Positions 13,396 to 27,531 of a stretch of DNA of 64,000 nucleotides are shown here, piece by piece. The DNA comes from Ascaphus truei (taxonomy: Eukaryota; Chordata; Amphibia; Anura; Ascaphidae), in NCBI GenBank assembly GCA_036426205.1, contig CM071574.1, positions 10,926,020-10,990,019 on the forward strand, in the 5' to 3' direction. The number at the start of each line of letters is the position of its first letter. Position 1 is the first letter of the stretch. Made by a program: the position numbers and the translations under genes. Below the pieces are notes generated by a model. It was not told the origin of the DNA and ran no database searches. It saw nothing but the letters and a program-made list of their open reading frames with translations.

Positions 13396-13645
13396 ATTAA
13401 GCTCATTCAAAAGGCATAAAGAGTGGGAAAGAAAATGCAGTAAGTATTATCAAATTCTACACAACTGATATATTTAAAAAAAAACACATACAGTATAAGA
13501 TTTTGAATGTAAAGTTTAATTGATTAAAACTCATTAAAAAGGGCACGAAGATTGGGGGAGGGGGGGAATAAAAAATGCAGTGAGTATTAGCTAATACTAC
13601 ACAACTGATTTATTTAAAAAAAAACAGGATTTTGAATGTATTGTA
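13396..13645. repeat. Local tandem duplication of about 130 bp
   Basis: Two adjacent segments share, in order, CTCATTCAAAAGGCA or CTCATTAAAAAGGGCA, AAAATGCAGT.AGTATTA, CTACACAACTGAT, TTATTTAAAAAAAAACA and GATTTTGAATGTA. They are diverged by a fifth or so. Confidence 0.75.
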
Positions 13646-14199
13646 TTGCTGCTTTAAGCTCTGCATAAACAACTAAGATGTTTATAGTTTCAGTAAGTAC
13701 ATTTGTCTCTGATATAATGGGATACAAAGGTTAATTTATTGTGCAGCTCTTAATTACTACCTCAGACCTTTGACTCTCTTCTAATTGTCGTGCTATAAAA
13801 TGTGCTGTGTACAAGTAATGATATACAGTACACTTGCTAGGTTTTGTCACAGTAGGTAGCTAATTACATTAACCAGTTTCACAAAGTGCAAAAAAAAACT
13901 AGTCACTGCTGATGCTGAAATAGCTGGTTAAAGAATCAAGTAAATCATGAATATTTACGAGGCACTGTACACAATCTTTGATCAAAACTGTCTGTGTTAT
14001 TTACTGTAACTAGAATTTAAACGGGTCTTATGTATGGGTTGTCTTTAGTTTAAGTGAATCCATCCCACCCCTATTGAATCAGCAATTCCAAGCACACATG
14101 TGAAAGCAGTGGTCCAGTGAAAGATGTCTTCCCCAGTAAAGGGGTCGGCAACCTGCGGCTCTTTCCGCACCTACATGCTGCTCTCCTCCATCTGCAGGT

Positions 14200-14545
14200 T
14201 GCCACTCCCCACCTGTTGCCTCTCTCCTTCCCTATGCTGCCGGTAGCTGCAGGGGGGCCCGGCCGGTGCTTGTCGGGCCTCTTTTGCTGCCTCGCCTCTC
14301 CCCAGCTGCTGACCCGCCTCCTGCATTGTCCCACGATGGGCCTCTCTGATACGGAGCCCATCGGAAGTGCATTCCGCAACTTCTGGCGCGCGCTGATGTC
14401 ACAGAGTGGCCCGGCATGGGACAGTGTAGGAGGCAGGCCAGCAGCTGGGGAGATGCCCGGCAGCAACAAGAGGCCCAACCAGCGCCGGTCTGCACCCCCA
14501 CACAGCCGCCGGCAGCATAGGGAAGGAGAGAGGCAGCACCTGGGG
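14200..14545. repeat. GC-rich inverted repeat
   Basis: CTCTCCTTCCCTATGCTGCC and its complement at 14508-14530 begin arms of about 150 bp around a centre near 14370. The frames of about 160 codons on both strands arise from this palindrome and are not genes. Confidence 0.7.
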
Positions 14546-15480
14546 TTCGGCAACGCAGGACAGCGAGGGAGAGAGGCAGGCCCAAAGTAAGTGTGTGTGT
14601 GTGTGTAAATGTGTTTATATATGTGTATATGTGTATATATATATATTTGAAAGATTCAACAGCGCCTGGTTGTGTACTAGCCCCACAGTAGACTCCTGAC
14701 AACAAACAAACCACAACAAATGTTAGCACAGATGACCCGTATAAAACAATTGTAAAAATGTATTATTATAAAATATATAGGAACTCAGATGGTGGTCATA
14801 AGTATTGATAGTGAGTGTGTGTAAAATATAAAAAATGTAAAAATTGTATATGTATAATTGTTGTGTGTTAAAAAATATATTGAATAAAAAATAATGAATG
14901 ATGAACTATTATTGCAAAAAACACTGAAAAATATGATTATCAAAATATAATATGATTAGGTGAAATGTTTTAACCAAAAAATGAAAATGTTAAAAAATGT
15001 AAAATAAAAAATAAAAAAAACGTGTAAAAAATTAACTTAAAATATATATATATATGTGTTTTCCACAAAAAAAGTTGATGATTTTGTATGGAGATTACAA
15101 CGTCCGGGCTGCATCTTTTATGGGGTCAGCAACCTCCCAGCAAATTCTATTGGAGAAACAAGAGAAAAAGCGCCCGATCCATGTGTAAAATCTGGTAACA
15201 AAATTTTAATAAAAAATCACAAGACAAATGCACACTCACAATTTGTCAATGCAAATTAAGCATTGTATGGGTAAACCCATGCGCCAACAAGTAACTGATC
15301 ACCCAATGTTTACTTCAGTACATCAGACCTCACTGCTACCGGTGCATCACAGTCAGATATCCCTCCAGAAATTCAGGTATACAGTCTGTTGTTCCAGCAT
15401 TAGATGCTGTGTGTGGCTCAGGGAACGTCCTCCCTCTCCTGGCAGCAGACGCACAAGCTATTCCACCAAACGTAGCTCCT

Positions 15481-16470
15481 NNNNNNNNNNNNNNNNNNNN
15501 NNNNNNNNNNNNNNNNNNNNNNNNNNNNNNNNNNNNNNNNNNNNNNNNNNNNNNNNNNNNNNNNNNNNNNNNNNNNNNNNNNNNNNNNNNNNNNNNNNNN
15601 NNNNNNNNNNNNNNNNNNNNNNNNNNNNNNNNNNNNNNNNNNNNNNNNNNNNNNNNNNNNNNNNNNNNNNNNNNNNNNNNNNNNNNNNNNNNNNNNNNNN
15701 NNNNNNNNNNNNNNNNNNNNNNNNNNNNNNNNNNNNNNNNNNNNNNNNNNNNNNNNNNNNNNNNNNNNNNNNNNNNNNNNNNNNNNNNNNNNNNNNNNNN
15801 NNNNNNNNNNNNNNNNNNNNNNNNNNNNNNNNNNNNNNNNNNNNNNNNNNNNNNNNNNNNNNNNNNNNNNNNNNNNNNNNNNNNNNNNNNNNNNNNNNNN
15901 NNNNNNNNNNNNNNNNNNNNNNNNNNNNNNNNNNNNNNNNNNNNNNNNNNNNNNNNNNNNNNNNNNNNNNNNNNNNNNNNNNNNNNNNNNNNNNNNNNNN
16001 NNNNNNNNNNNNNNNNNNNNNNNNNNNNNNNNNNNNNNNNNNNNNNNNNNNNNNNNNNNNNNNNNNNNNNNNNNNNNNNNNNNNNNNNNNNNNNNNNNNN
16101 NNNNNNNNNNNNNNNNNNNNNNNNNNNNNNNNNNNNNNNNNNNNNNNNNNNNNNNNNNNNNNNNNNNNNNNNNNNNNNNNNNNNNNNNNNNNNNNNNNNN
16201 NNNNNNNNNNNNNNNNNNNNNNNNNNNNNNNNNNNNNNNNNNNNNNNNNNNNNNNNNNNNNNNNNNNNNNNNNNNNNNNNNNNNNNNNNNNNNNNNNNNN
16301 NNNNNNNNNNNNNNNNNNNNNNNNNNNNNNNNNNNNNNNNNNNNNNNNNNNNNNNNNNNNNNNNNNNNNNNNNNNNNNNNNNNNNNNNNNNNNNNNNNNN
16401 NNNNNNNNNNNNNNNNNNNNNNNNNNNNNNNNNNNNNNNNNNNNNNNNNNNNNNNNNNNNNNNNNNNNNN
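15481..16470. other. Assembly gap (990 N)
   Basis: Unknown sequence. Reading frames that run through it are artefacts. The gap lies between tandem-rich sequence (14580-15060) and a TA microsatellite (16555-16602). Confidence 1.
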
Positions 16471-16551
16471 GTCATTATAATTATATATCTGATCTTATTT
16501 TTTGACTATAGCAATTTTGAGTCATCTTTCTAGTTAGTTGCAGGCTTATTT

Positions 16552-16554
<3 letters not shown>

Positions 16555-16602
<48 letters not shown>
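16555..16602. repeat. TA microsatellite
   Basis: About 22 TA units, close to the assembly gap. Confidence 0.95.
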
Positions 16603-16606
<4 letters not shown>

Positions 16607-17164
16607 TGTGTGTGTTTCACATATTAAAGGTGCAACCTTGTGTCATCTCTAACTTTAAAACTGACATGCCAGAGCTTGCTTTTGTGAATCTATCCTTTTT
16701 TAAATTATTTTATGATCAATCTCTTTGCCTTTTGTGTGTGTGAACAGAATATTTTATTTTGGGTTTGTCGTAGTTGGATTTCCAGAAGTGGGCCAAACGT
16801 GCTCCTTCAAGAAAAAATTGTGATGTTTAGTTGGATAATAAGTGAAACAGATTACTGATAATGCGCATGGAGAGCTGGTGATTTATATGCTTTGCAGAAG
16901 ATAGCCCCTCATATATATATGTATATTAGGGGGAGGGGGTTGTGTGTATTTGGGGGGTAGTGTGTGCGTGTGTATTTGGGAGGTAGTGTGTGCATGTATT
17001 TTTTGGGGGGGGGTAGAGTATGTATTTATTGTGAGAGGAAAGGTAGTAAAATTGTAGAGGGGAGGTATATACCTCCTGCTTTGGCAAACTATACCTGAGG
17101 TTCTGCAAGTACAGCCAGGTGCAGATCACCTGACCTTAATTAACAGAGTGTAAGAAAGGCTAGG

Positions 17165-17480
17165 CTGGATCAGTTCTCCCTTAGGCTACGGCCCCTCTGC
17201 CTGCGCTGCACGCGTGCCTGCGAGGCTTGCGGCTCGTGCAGACAAATTCCCCGGTCTGCAGTGAGCTGCAGCGGGAAAGACAGGGGGGGCGTGACGGGGG
17301 AGTGATGGGGCACGGTCATGATGTCACCCGGCAGGTTCGCCCTCATTGACTGAAGTGCCGGGGCATGGCCTAGCGCTCCGTTGCCCGTGTCTATCTCAAT
17401 TTTCGGGTCTGGTAGAAAAACTCACCACTGACATGCGGCTCTTGTCTCTGCAGCGCCCGCCATAGCAAGCACTACAGTAG
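17165..17480. mobile_element. GC-rich MITE (GATGTCAC..CTGGTTCGCC family), copy 2
   Basis: GC-rich island with TGATGTCACCCGGCAGGTTC, GCCCTCATTGACTGA and GCTGCACGCGTGCCTGCGAG. Core shared with 46213-46500 and 11115-11425. Ends uncertain. Confidence 0.5.
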
Positions 17481-18373
17481 ACAGTGGGGACCAATCCTTG
17501 TTCCAGCTAAGAGGTCTGGATGCTACAGACAGGCATGGGCCTGCAACAGGTTTTGTTTGTGATATCTGTTTTTTATTGTTTGGTATGTTGGAAAGCCACC
17601 CAAAGATAGCTGAGAATTGCTGTATAGTTAATGCTCAGATAGAGCAAGGATTTATTTTGGATTCTTTTGTTTGTCTTGATTTTGTCTGCTGGAGTGACAA
17701 AGCAAATAAAGCACTTAAACCAGAGCTGGATAGTCCTGTGACTATGCTTTACCCTAAAAAGACAGTGGGTTTTAAGGATCCCAGACAAGAACCCTTCAGC
17801 CAAAAGGGTATTTTGTCACAGTATGTATTGTACAGAATATTTCTAAATGAAAACTGTTTTGAACAGAAAACAGTGGAAAAAAAAACAAAATAAAGGGACT
17901 CATTATTGCGAGATGCATTTTATTCCCCACATTCTTTAATCAGAAAAATAAGTTTGTCATATTTTAAAGCTTATACAGTTTAAAGTACAGTGCATATTAG
18001 TGTGTGTACAGTATGTGTATGTGTTTGTGGGGGTGTAATACTCATGCATGTGTTGCGGCTCTCTGAATATTGTGGACAAAAAATGTGTTTATAATGTGGC
18101 TCTTCTTCCTTGAAAGTTTGCAGACCCCTGCCCTAGAAGAAAGGTGGTAATACATTTTGCTATAGCAATAAGATGGGGGAAGTGTGTGTGTGTGCGTGCG
18201 TGCGTGTTAAAAAAGCAGGCACACCAAATGGTACAATACATGTGTTTTTTTGCACTTAATTGTTTTAGATTACTTTCACTATATTTATTAGGGCACTTCT
18301 GGTTTTCAACTAGTCTTAACTGCACTGTAGCTAACGCATAGTGCTCCTAAATTCTTCTGTGACGGCCCTAGCC

Positions 18374-18791
18374 ACTAAAGGTGGGCACATTTGGGGCAAA
18401 TTTGGATCCGCAGCGGATCTGTCAGTTCCTTTGGTCCATGGATTTCAGTGGATCGATCTCAAAAGGGTGATTCACGTTTTGCGGATATTTTATTAATAAA
18501 ACCAATACATTCTGCGGATTCCACAACTTGTCGACGAATTTGTAGAATCCAATCCGTGGATTCAGCAATCCATAGGTGGATTCTAAAGAATCCGCCAACG
18601 GATTGCTGAATCCGCAGCTTGGATTCTACAAATCCATTCACGGGTTTTATCTAATGGTGGATTTTGATGAATCCGCATGGATTCAAACGATCCAAATTCA
18701 TTTGCGGATTTTACACGGTGGAACAGATTTTGGAGGGAAAATGTGAGAAAATCCAGGTAATGAATTTGGGCGGATTCGCCCATCTTTATTA
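18374..18791. mobile_element. hAT-like MITE, GGATCCGCAGCGGAT family, copy 1
   Basis: Ends TAAAGGTGGGCA and GCCCATCTTTA are inverted. CTAGCCAC and TTAACCAC flank it, an 8-bp duplication with 6 of 8 matches. Interior is dense in 'GCGGATTC' and 'GAATCCGC' in both directions. The second copy is at 62170-62523. Confidence 0.75.
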
Positions 18792-20410
18792 ACCACTATA
18801 AAAAATTTGAAAGTGAGCAAGGAGGCCACATCTGGTGGTTGAAGATTACAGATGGAGAGGAGATGACTTGAAAGAAGAAAATAAATTCTTACATCAGAAG
18901 TATCTTCAAGCAACATAGTATCAAAGACTTCAGTGCAAGTTGATGATTTTTTACTTTTTGGGCCCCTTGGGCCTTTGATTAATTTATATGTGTTTTTTAT
19001 AGTTGGCCCTTTTTAAAATTGGTCTCTGGGGCTACCAGCCCTGAATATTTTGATGGTCTTCATCTGTGATAGGGTAAGTGTAAATGTTTTATTACTGGCT
19101 GCCATTGAGTGCCAATGTGGCTATCAAGGCTTCCATTGAGAGGGCCTATGTAGACACAGTCACAATCAATGGGTTAATGTTTACTATGTCTTTTTAAATG
19201 ATGTTTACTTTATATATTGTATCATTCATGTTTGTGTGCAAAAGCCTTATTAGCTACTTTTGGCTAATTGGCTATTGTCCATTACTCTACAGTAGGTGGA
19301 GGGTGATGTCTGTTGGGGGGGAAGCGGGGGGGGAGTAGGGAGTGGGTGTTGGGGGTATTTGCAACTTGATTAGCCATTTAAGCAGCTATGAAGGGTAGGA
19401 GTGTAGTTTACTTTAAATATTAACTCCATTGGTATTCCTTGGTAGCTACAGGCATTAAAGGGGTTAATATCGTTTTGTACCATAGGGCTATGCATTAATT
19501 CATATTACATACCCTTATGGTAGAAATATTACATTATTCTCCCCCACATTATCATGATGCAGTAATTACCTGCTTACCGGTTGTGTTACCAATCGCATCC
19601 TGACTTGGGTCATACAATTGTGGTAAAAGCACCTGATAATTGTCTTTTAACTGGGTGCGATATTAACGTTTTAATGGAGTTTGATGACTCTAGGCCAGTA
19701 CAGCACCTCTCCACACATTCAAGATCTAATTATCAATTCCGTTTCAAAACATTATCAAACCTGTGGTGCTGCCTTGAAAATATGACTAGCTCCAATCAAA
19801 TGTAAGGATAGTCTCAGGTACAGATGTATCAAGGAAGCTTATCACAGGTGGAATTACTCTCATATGATTACTAGAAGGAAAACAAAAAGTCTAAGGTTTA
19901 TTCACTAAAGCCGTTTATTCAATAATAGCCGGCCCATTAGACATTTTAAAAGGCATTCAAGTAAATATCCATTAACCGTTAATAACATTGCTGTTTAGTG
20001 AATACACAGTCTTGGCAAACTCGAACCCCAAACCCACTACATTGTATATATTTGTGTCATTTGGATTGCTACTAGGATAGTGACCTTACGTACAGTACAC
20101 AACAAGAGACAAAAAGGCCCCAATGCTACATGCTACATCCAATACGACAAAATATTTGGTACATTACTATGTATTTTATCTAGATTCTTTCCTCATACAT
20201 ATGGGTCATTTAGTTCAATACTTTGGTCAAAATATTTTAAGTGTACAACCTCTATCTATGCAGTGGAAGAAATACATAAAACAGTATATTATTGGTAGTA
20301 TACAACCTACTGAAATGGATTTACCATGACGTGGCTGTAGGCTTAACATATTTTGGCCATAGTATTGAACTAACTGACCAATATTTATGAAGAAAGAATA
20401 CGGTTTAGTG

Positions 20411-21011
20411 TAGTGGTTTCAAACCATTCTTTGGTTAAGGAACCCTATGTGAAATTCTGAGGAACTCCAACCCTCTCTTACAGCGCATCTGACATCAGAT
20501 ACCTTTTAAGGAACAAAAACCCTCTCTAATAGCGCGTCTGAGATCAGATGCATTTTAAGGAACCCCAATCCTCTCTAATAGCGTGTCTGAGATCAGATGC
20601 ATTGTAACGAGCCCCAACCCTCTCTAATAGCTTGTCTGAGATCAGATGTATTGTAACGAGCCCCAACCCTCCCTAATAGCGTGTCTGAGATCAGATGCAG
20701 TGTAATGAGCCCCAACCCTCTCTAATAGCGCGTCTGAGATCAGATGCATTGTAACGAGCCCCAACCCTCGCTAATAGCGTGTCTGAGATCAGATGCATTG
20801 TAACGAGCCCCAACCCTCTCTAACAGCGTGTCTGAGATCAGATGCATTGTAACGAGCCCCAACCCTCTCTAACAGCGTGTCTGAGATCAGATGCAGTGTA
20901 AATTGTTTGGTATTTGGTACAATTTTAAAATTATCTTAAAATTACAGGGAATCCTTTAGGGATGCCCGGGAAACCTAGAGTTCTTAGGAACCATGGTTCA
21001 AAAACACACGA
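20411..21011. mobile_element. hAT-like element carrying a 50-bp tandem repeat
   Basis: Starts TAGTGGTTTCAAACC and ends GGTTCAAAAACACACGA, imperfect inverted ends. Exact 8-bp duplication GTTTAGTG at 20403-20410 and 21012-21019. Inside, 20461-20905 has about nine units of roughly 50 bp (CTCTCTAATAGCGTGTCTGA then GATCAGATGCATTGTAACGA). Non-coding. Confidence 0.88.
20461..20905. repeat. Minisatellite, about 50-bp unit, nine copies
   Basis: Each unit holds GCGTGTCTGAGATCAGATGC. The first two units differ most, while later units are almost identical, suggesting recent spread from the right side. Confidence 0.93.
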
Positions 21012-21112
21012 GTTTAGTGAATAGTGAACAAACAGAGCAAACTACTGTATCAAATAATTTGTGAATAAAAGGTCTTCACCTGGTGTTTATAACGCTGTGA
21101 GAAATATGTTCA

Positions 21113-21277
<165 letters not shown>

Positions 21278-21844
21278 TTAAAAAAAGCAGTGCAGCATTC
21301 CTCACGTTTCTCAGTCTCCCTTCTTTGGGATAATAATATGAGAGCTCCACGAAGTACCAAATATACTAAGCACAGCATTGCTACTGTATGTATATACAGT
21401 ACTACACATTGTTTAGGGGTAATTTGTACTAGAGTTACTCTGTAGTTGAATTTGTCAAATTAGCATATTACGGAATATACATAACAGTTACTCTTTCAGT
21501 GTTATTGTTTCATTTAACATATATTTCATAATGCTTTGAGTAACGCTTACTTATGTTCCAACACTGTTACTAAAGGGATGTGTTTCTATGTACTGCTTGG
21601 TACTATTTGTGTACTATTTGCTTGGTACTATTTGTGTTATCTGCTTGGTACTATTTGTGTTATCGTTCAATACTAATTATTAGGTAAACATACTACACAA
21701 TGAACGAACAAGAGAAACTGTCGCTGTTTGTATCATTTGAGCCTTTGCTAGTATTGGCAGCTTGATATATCATCACCTAAGTGATCATACATGTTTGCTC
21801 ATTGATAATCAAAAAAACAATAGATAAATTATACTGCTTTTAGG

Positions 21845-22075
21845 GCTTCAGTGTACTTCTTCATGGAAAAGCTGGCGGATCAGTGGAATAGCCTCCCAAT
21901 AGCTGTGTTAGGGGCTAATACAGTAAGGGAATTCCAATATGCTTGGGATGGAAATAAGGCTATTCTAAATACTAAACAAAGCCAAGGATAAAAGAGGGTC
22001 TGAGGTTTTATAGACAGGGTAGACAAAGTGGTTCTTATCTACCATCAAATTCTATGTTTCTACGGGTGGATAAAA
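21845..22075 (+). pseudogene. Retroelement C-terminal fragment (WNSLP motif)
   Basis: Translation gives FMEKLADQWNSLPIAVLGAN, then TVREFQYAWDGNKA, ending in non-coding GTTCTTATCTACCATCAAAT. The W-N-S-L-P...V..F pattern is common near the 3' end of CR1/L2-type LINE reading frames and of repeats I recall from frogs. Only a tail is present. Confidence 0.5.
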
Positions 22076-22586
22076 CAGGTATTGTACCAGAGTGGTCACA
22101 CAAATAGGTGTGTGAAACTTGCACACACGTTCACAAAATGGGTGAATATTGGATTTTTATTACTTGCACAAATTGTGTGCAAGTTCGGATAGGGCAGGGT
22201 ACCCCATAGCACCACCTTTTACTGTGTTTGAGAGACAACCATCAAGTAAAACCATCTAAAATTGCTCCAGCTGTATATGGTCATAGCCACGTAAATATAG
22301 CACAAATCGCAAACGTTTGCAGCAAAATGGCAAAAAAGCTATGTGGGTAAAAACCTTTGCAAATTATTCTTTGCAAGTTTCTTAGGGAACAAAAATCAAG
22401 AGTGAGAGACAGGAAGCCTCTACATCTGAGATTTTTTCCAACAGCTGTCACTTGTACGAGCCAATTACTGTATTATAAAATGTCAATGTATTGCTCAAAT
22501 ACAGCAGCCTTTCTTTGAGATTTGGGTGCTCGAATACATTATTTTTCTTTTGTTCAAGCATCTCCCCAACACCTGACTTCATAAGC

Positions 22587-22767
22587 CAGGGGTAGCCAAC
22601 TTCAGTCCTCAAGGGCCACCAACAGGTTAGGTTTTCAGGATATCCCTGCTTCAAGACAGGTGGCTCAATCAGTGGCTCAGTCGAAGACAGCCATCTGTGC
22701 TGAAGCAGGGATATCCTTAAAACCTAACCTGTTAGTGGCCCTTGAGGACTGGAGTTGGCAACTCCTG
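22587..22767. mobile_element. Palindromic hAT-type MITE, copy 3
   Basis: Ends CAGGGGTAGCCAACTTCAG and GGAGTTGGCAACTCCTG. ATAAGC precedes it, and the same hexamer appears eight bases past the right end, so the duplication is not clean. Confidence 0.88.
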
Positions 22768-23101
22768 CTATGGTATAAGCATTGGAAGCACCAAGCACAT
22801 TCAGTAAATGTAAAGTACATTTTAATAAGTCTAACTTTTATTTTGGTGGAGCCCAGACGATACACTTTGCTTCTTTTATTTGCTTTTTTGCTCCCGTGCA
22901 GAAATATAAATCTGGAAAGCAACTGAAGAATGATTTGTCCTCATTTCTATGCATTTCGTGTTCCCTACTACAATGTTTAGCTCAACTTTTATGAATGTTA
23001 GTAAATGAGATTCTCACTAATTTATAGTTTTATAACTTTGAATTATATTATAAAAACCGTTCGGTTTTTTTTGTAGTTACTTTATCTCATACATTGTCTT
23101 A

Positions 23102-23668
<567 letters not shown>

Positions 23669-24897
23669 TCAGAAAAATGCTAAATTTTATTACAGATTTT
23701 AAAAACGAGTGTGCATCATGAATTCATTCTCCTGTTACATCAAATTTCACATTACATCAAACTACTGGGACAAATGCAAGCCTTATACTGTACCTGTTAC
23801 CATGGTTTTTTAACAGGTATCGAAGAGTTGCTGGATTCAAATATATAAATTCAGGTTCAAATAAAAGCACATGGTTAAATTTGCAGATTTCGTATTTATT
23901 TTTTGAAGTGCAAATACTTGTACACGTCTAATTTTGCTGTTGAGTGACTAGTAATTAGAGATGTGTTAACGTGTATCACTTTGCTTTTTAGCTGCGTTTG
24001 CAATTTTTTAAAGAAAATCACACAGTCACAAAACTTATTGGTGCTAATTCATGCAAACACGTGATAATGTAACGTGCCATGTTCTGGTTATTCACTTGTT
24101 CCTCCCTAGCTATCGTTTTTTGAAAGTAAGACAAATTTGTTTGGTGCATTTTTACTAGTGTACAGTGATGTCAAATGTTAACATAATACAACATTTGTTC
24201 TGAAAGAAGCAATAAATACACCTACAGTATGACAAAAGTAGAAGCCTGCTTTGAAAGGCTGTAAAGGCTACATATTTGGACACTTTAATACATCAACACC
24301 TGACTCGTTGTTTAAATGGCAATATATATTGTCGTTGAAGGCTCTCTTCCTTTTGTGAAGCATTACTGGTTGACAAATGAGTTTTAAAGGTAGATGGGCA
24401 GTGATGATGAAAAAAAATTATAATTTGAATTACAAATGATAATATATTTCAGCAGTGCACCAACAAACTGAGACATATCAAGACCACTGAGTGTTTGAGA
24501 CTCTCATAAATATCTGATTCTGTATATGTATTCTCCACTGTTTTTGCCTTGTCTTTTCCCAACTCTCCCCCCCCCCCCATCACATAACCGTATTTCATAG
24601 CATTTAGATCTCGATCACTCTCAACCACTTATAACCTTCATTTTCCTAAGTGTGCCACACATCACTCTTTTACAGATAACCATCAGTAAGATGTGGGGGC
24701 TCTGGTGCAAAAAAACAAAATGAAATAATTTTATTGGAAAATAACTGTTGTTTTAATGAGTGGGACTGTAAGAGATTGCTGATACTATAAATCAGCACCA
24801 CTGATGCGAGTCTCACAGAATATCAGTGAGAATTGACATGTTAGCTTTTACAATCTTGTGTTACCAAATATATCCGTGTCTCTGTCTCATGCACTGT

Positions 24898-25082
24898 ACC
24901 CTTGTATGTATGTATATCTTTATTTATATAGCGCCATTAATGTGCATAGCGCTTCACAGCAGTAATACACGTGACATAATATAAATAACAAATAATACAA
25001 ACACATAATGGGAAATTGCTTCAGACATAAAAGTAACATTTAGGAAAAGGAGTCCCTGCCCGGAAGAGCTTACAATCTAATT
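24898..25082 (+). repeat. Dispersed repeat (TTTATATAGCGCCATTAATG), SINE or LINE-tail type
   Basis: Runs from GTATATCTTTATTTATATAG through GCGCTTCACAGCAGTAATAC to GAAGAGCTTACAATCTAAT. A shorter piece of the same family is inserted at about 34003-34060. I recall it as a common amphibian repeat but cannot name the family. Confidence 0.6.
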
Positions 25083-25405
25083 CCCTTATTCCCCTGATCT
25101 TTATCATGACAATTTCTCTTTTAACATGGTTAAACTATTTCTAAACCAGTCCTGCTTAACCTGAGCAGAACATTATAGCTCTTCAACGTTTGTCTTAAAC
25201 ATATACAGTACATTGTATATTGTATATTTCACGCACTACTGAGTTTCTTACTTATATTTTTACAAATACTCTTTGGGGCAGGAATTATCGTGTGTGTTTT
25301 TACTCCTGCTTAATGCTTAACAGTACATGTAACTATGTGTATTTTGAAATGGTTTATCCAAAATGTTAATAATAACACCTCCACTAATGAGCTGCTACTG
25401 TATAC

Positions 25406-25834
<429 letters not shown>

Positions 25835-27531
25835 TCAAGATGGAAAAACATTATTTTATTTTTAGCTTTGTTTTGGCCTATTCTGTATGAACTGTTCTGT
25901 TTGTGAGAACATGGAACAGTGTAATATTTTTTAACAATTATTTGAGTGTTTCCAAAGCTTCCATTCCTTTGAAGTATGCTTTTACAGAACCATTCTCTGT
26001 GAATCTCAATGTGACAGACGCACCATAGTTAGCTAAACCTGTTATGAGCTTTGGAAGCGGTTTGTGTGTCTATCTCTGCTCGTCAGAATGAATGTGTCAG
26101 AAAAACAAAAAACAATCTGCTACATAACCCAAATCAAATGTGTAAGTTCTCACCCCTGCTATTGACTTTACCAGCTGTATTATGTATGCAAATCCTAAGA
26201 AGATAACTATGACATTCTGTAATTGTGATGAAATAATGAGCCATACATTTCTAATTTTAGGACTGCAAAATTTAATCCAGATGTCCTACATTTTATGGCT
26301 TTCTCCAGCATACGAAAAAATAGAAATGAACTAGCTATATTTTATAAATCCCAATTTGGGAACATTATACCAAAGATGATAAAAACTGATTTGCTCTAAT
26401 TGTTCTACACTGTACAGTATATAATGTTCCGATTTTTTAAGGCAATCGTTTAGAATTAAATGAGCGTGGTCATGCGTCTTTATCCTACTCACGTACAGTA
26501 TGGACACTATTTGCACAGGTTATGCAAGTACAGTATGAGTTTCCTTGTGGGGAGGAGGATCGGTTGTTACCAGTTGATATCCAAATATATTAGGAAAGGT
26601 AAAGATAGTTGGGTAATATATATGGGTATTGCGATACAAATGGGATGCATGGGGTTGCATAAATAAGTGTCTGCTATATTTAGGGGCTATGTATGAAGGG
26701 GCACAATTAACCTTTTCCCTGCCAGAAGCCTGGAAACACCAGAAGGCCACCAGACTTCTGGGATCATGACTAAGTGATCGCTTGGGGTAGTGATCACATG
26801 GTTGTAAACTGACACCTAGTGATGTGAATGGAAGCGGAGTGTCCTTCAATACTATTGAGAGGCGAACAGGATCTTCCTCTAGAAAATGAGCAAATGTCAT
26901 AAGGATCCTTAGAGTGCCCAGCCTTGTGATGAATGTGATAAGGGCAGCCTAGAGGTTAATCTCTTTCCCATAAAATTGAAGCTAAGATTGGTGCTTAGAT
27001 AGGCATTTCAAACTTGTCTCTCTAATAGTCAATGTATCAAGGTCATTTTTAGCACTTTTGCCCTGCGTTTTTCAGCTGGTGTTTTGGGTGAGTAGTTACA
27101 GGAGGAGTCACCAGACGCACACATTATAATAAGATGTATAAAACTCTGAATCTGAGTGCTTCATATTTTTTAAGTTTAAATGCGTCAAAATTCTCTGCCA
27201 AGTTTGACTTTGTGTAAACTCAACTAGATAAGGAACTAAGGTACTGTACATCATAGAGTAAGGAAATACATTGATATTGTACAAATTAACAGTATTTACC
27301 ATTGCAGTACAAGTACCTGTATTCCTCTGTTCAATCTAAATCTTGGTTTTCTATTTGCAAAAAATATATATTTTGCTTGAGAGAATAATGATCACAAATT
27401 CATGAAAAAGGAAAAAACTGAATATGCACTCACCAGATATAGAATTTGGAGAAAATATGATCAAAAGATCTCACTTGGGTTTGGTTGGTACTAGGATCCT
27501 ATGCATCCAAAGCCAGGCATAACTAATCAGT

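Larger units (their letters stand above)
14138..18131. mobile_element. Possible hAT-type ends bracketing the assembly gap
   Basis: AGGGGTCGGCAACCTGCGGC at 14138 and GCAGACCCCT ending at 18131 resemble the two ends of a hAT element (GGGGTC.GCAA, with GCGGCTC or GTGGCTC close inside). The flanks CCCAGTAA and CCCTAGAA match poorly. The two ends may belong to separate copies; no transposase is readable, and 990 bases are missing. A 131-codon frame at 17498-17893 matches nothing I know. Confidence 0.35.

Noticed and set aside
14071..14729. Overlapping frames of 157-165 codons in GC-rich DNA
   Set aside because: They arise on both strands from one inverted repeat near hAT-like ends, without recognisable domains.
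15228..16533. Long reading frames of about 370-425 codons on both strands
   Set aside because: They consist almost entirely of the assembly gap.
17498..17893. 131-codon frame MFQLRGLDATDR...
   Set aside because: No motif I recognise, no splice or promoter context, lies between hAT-like sequences; not supported as a gene.
20461..20905. CRISPR-like array
   Set aside because: Units are contiguous tandem repeats without unique spacers and the DNA is vertebrate.
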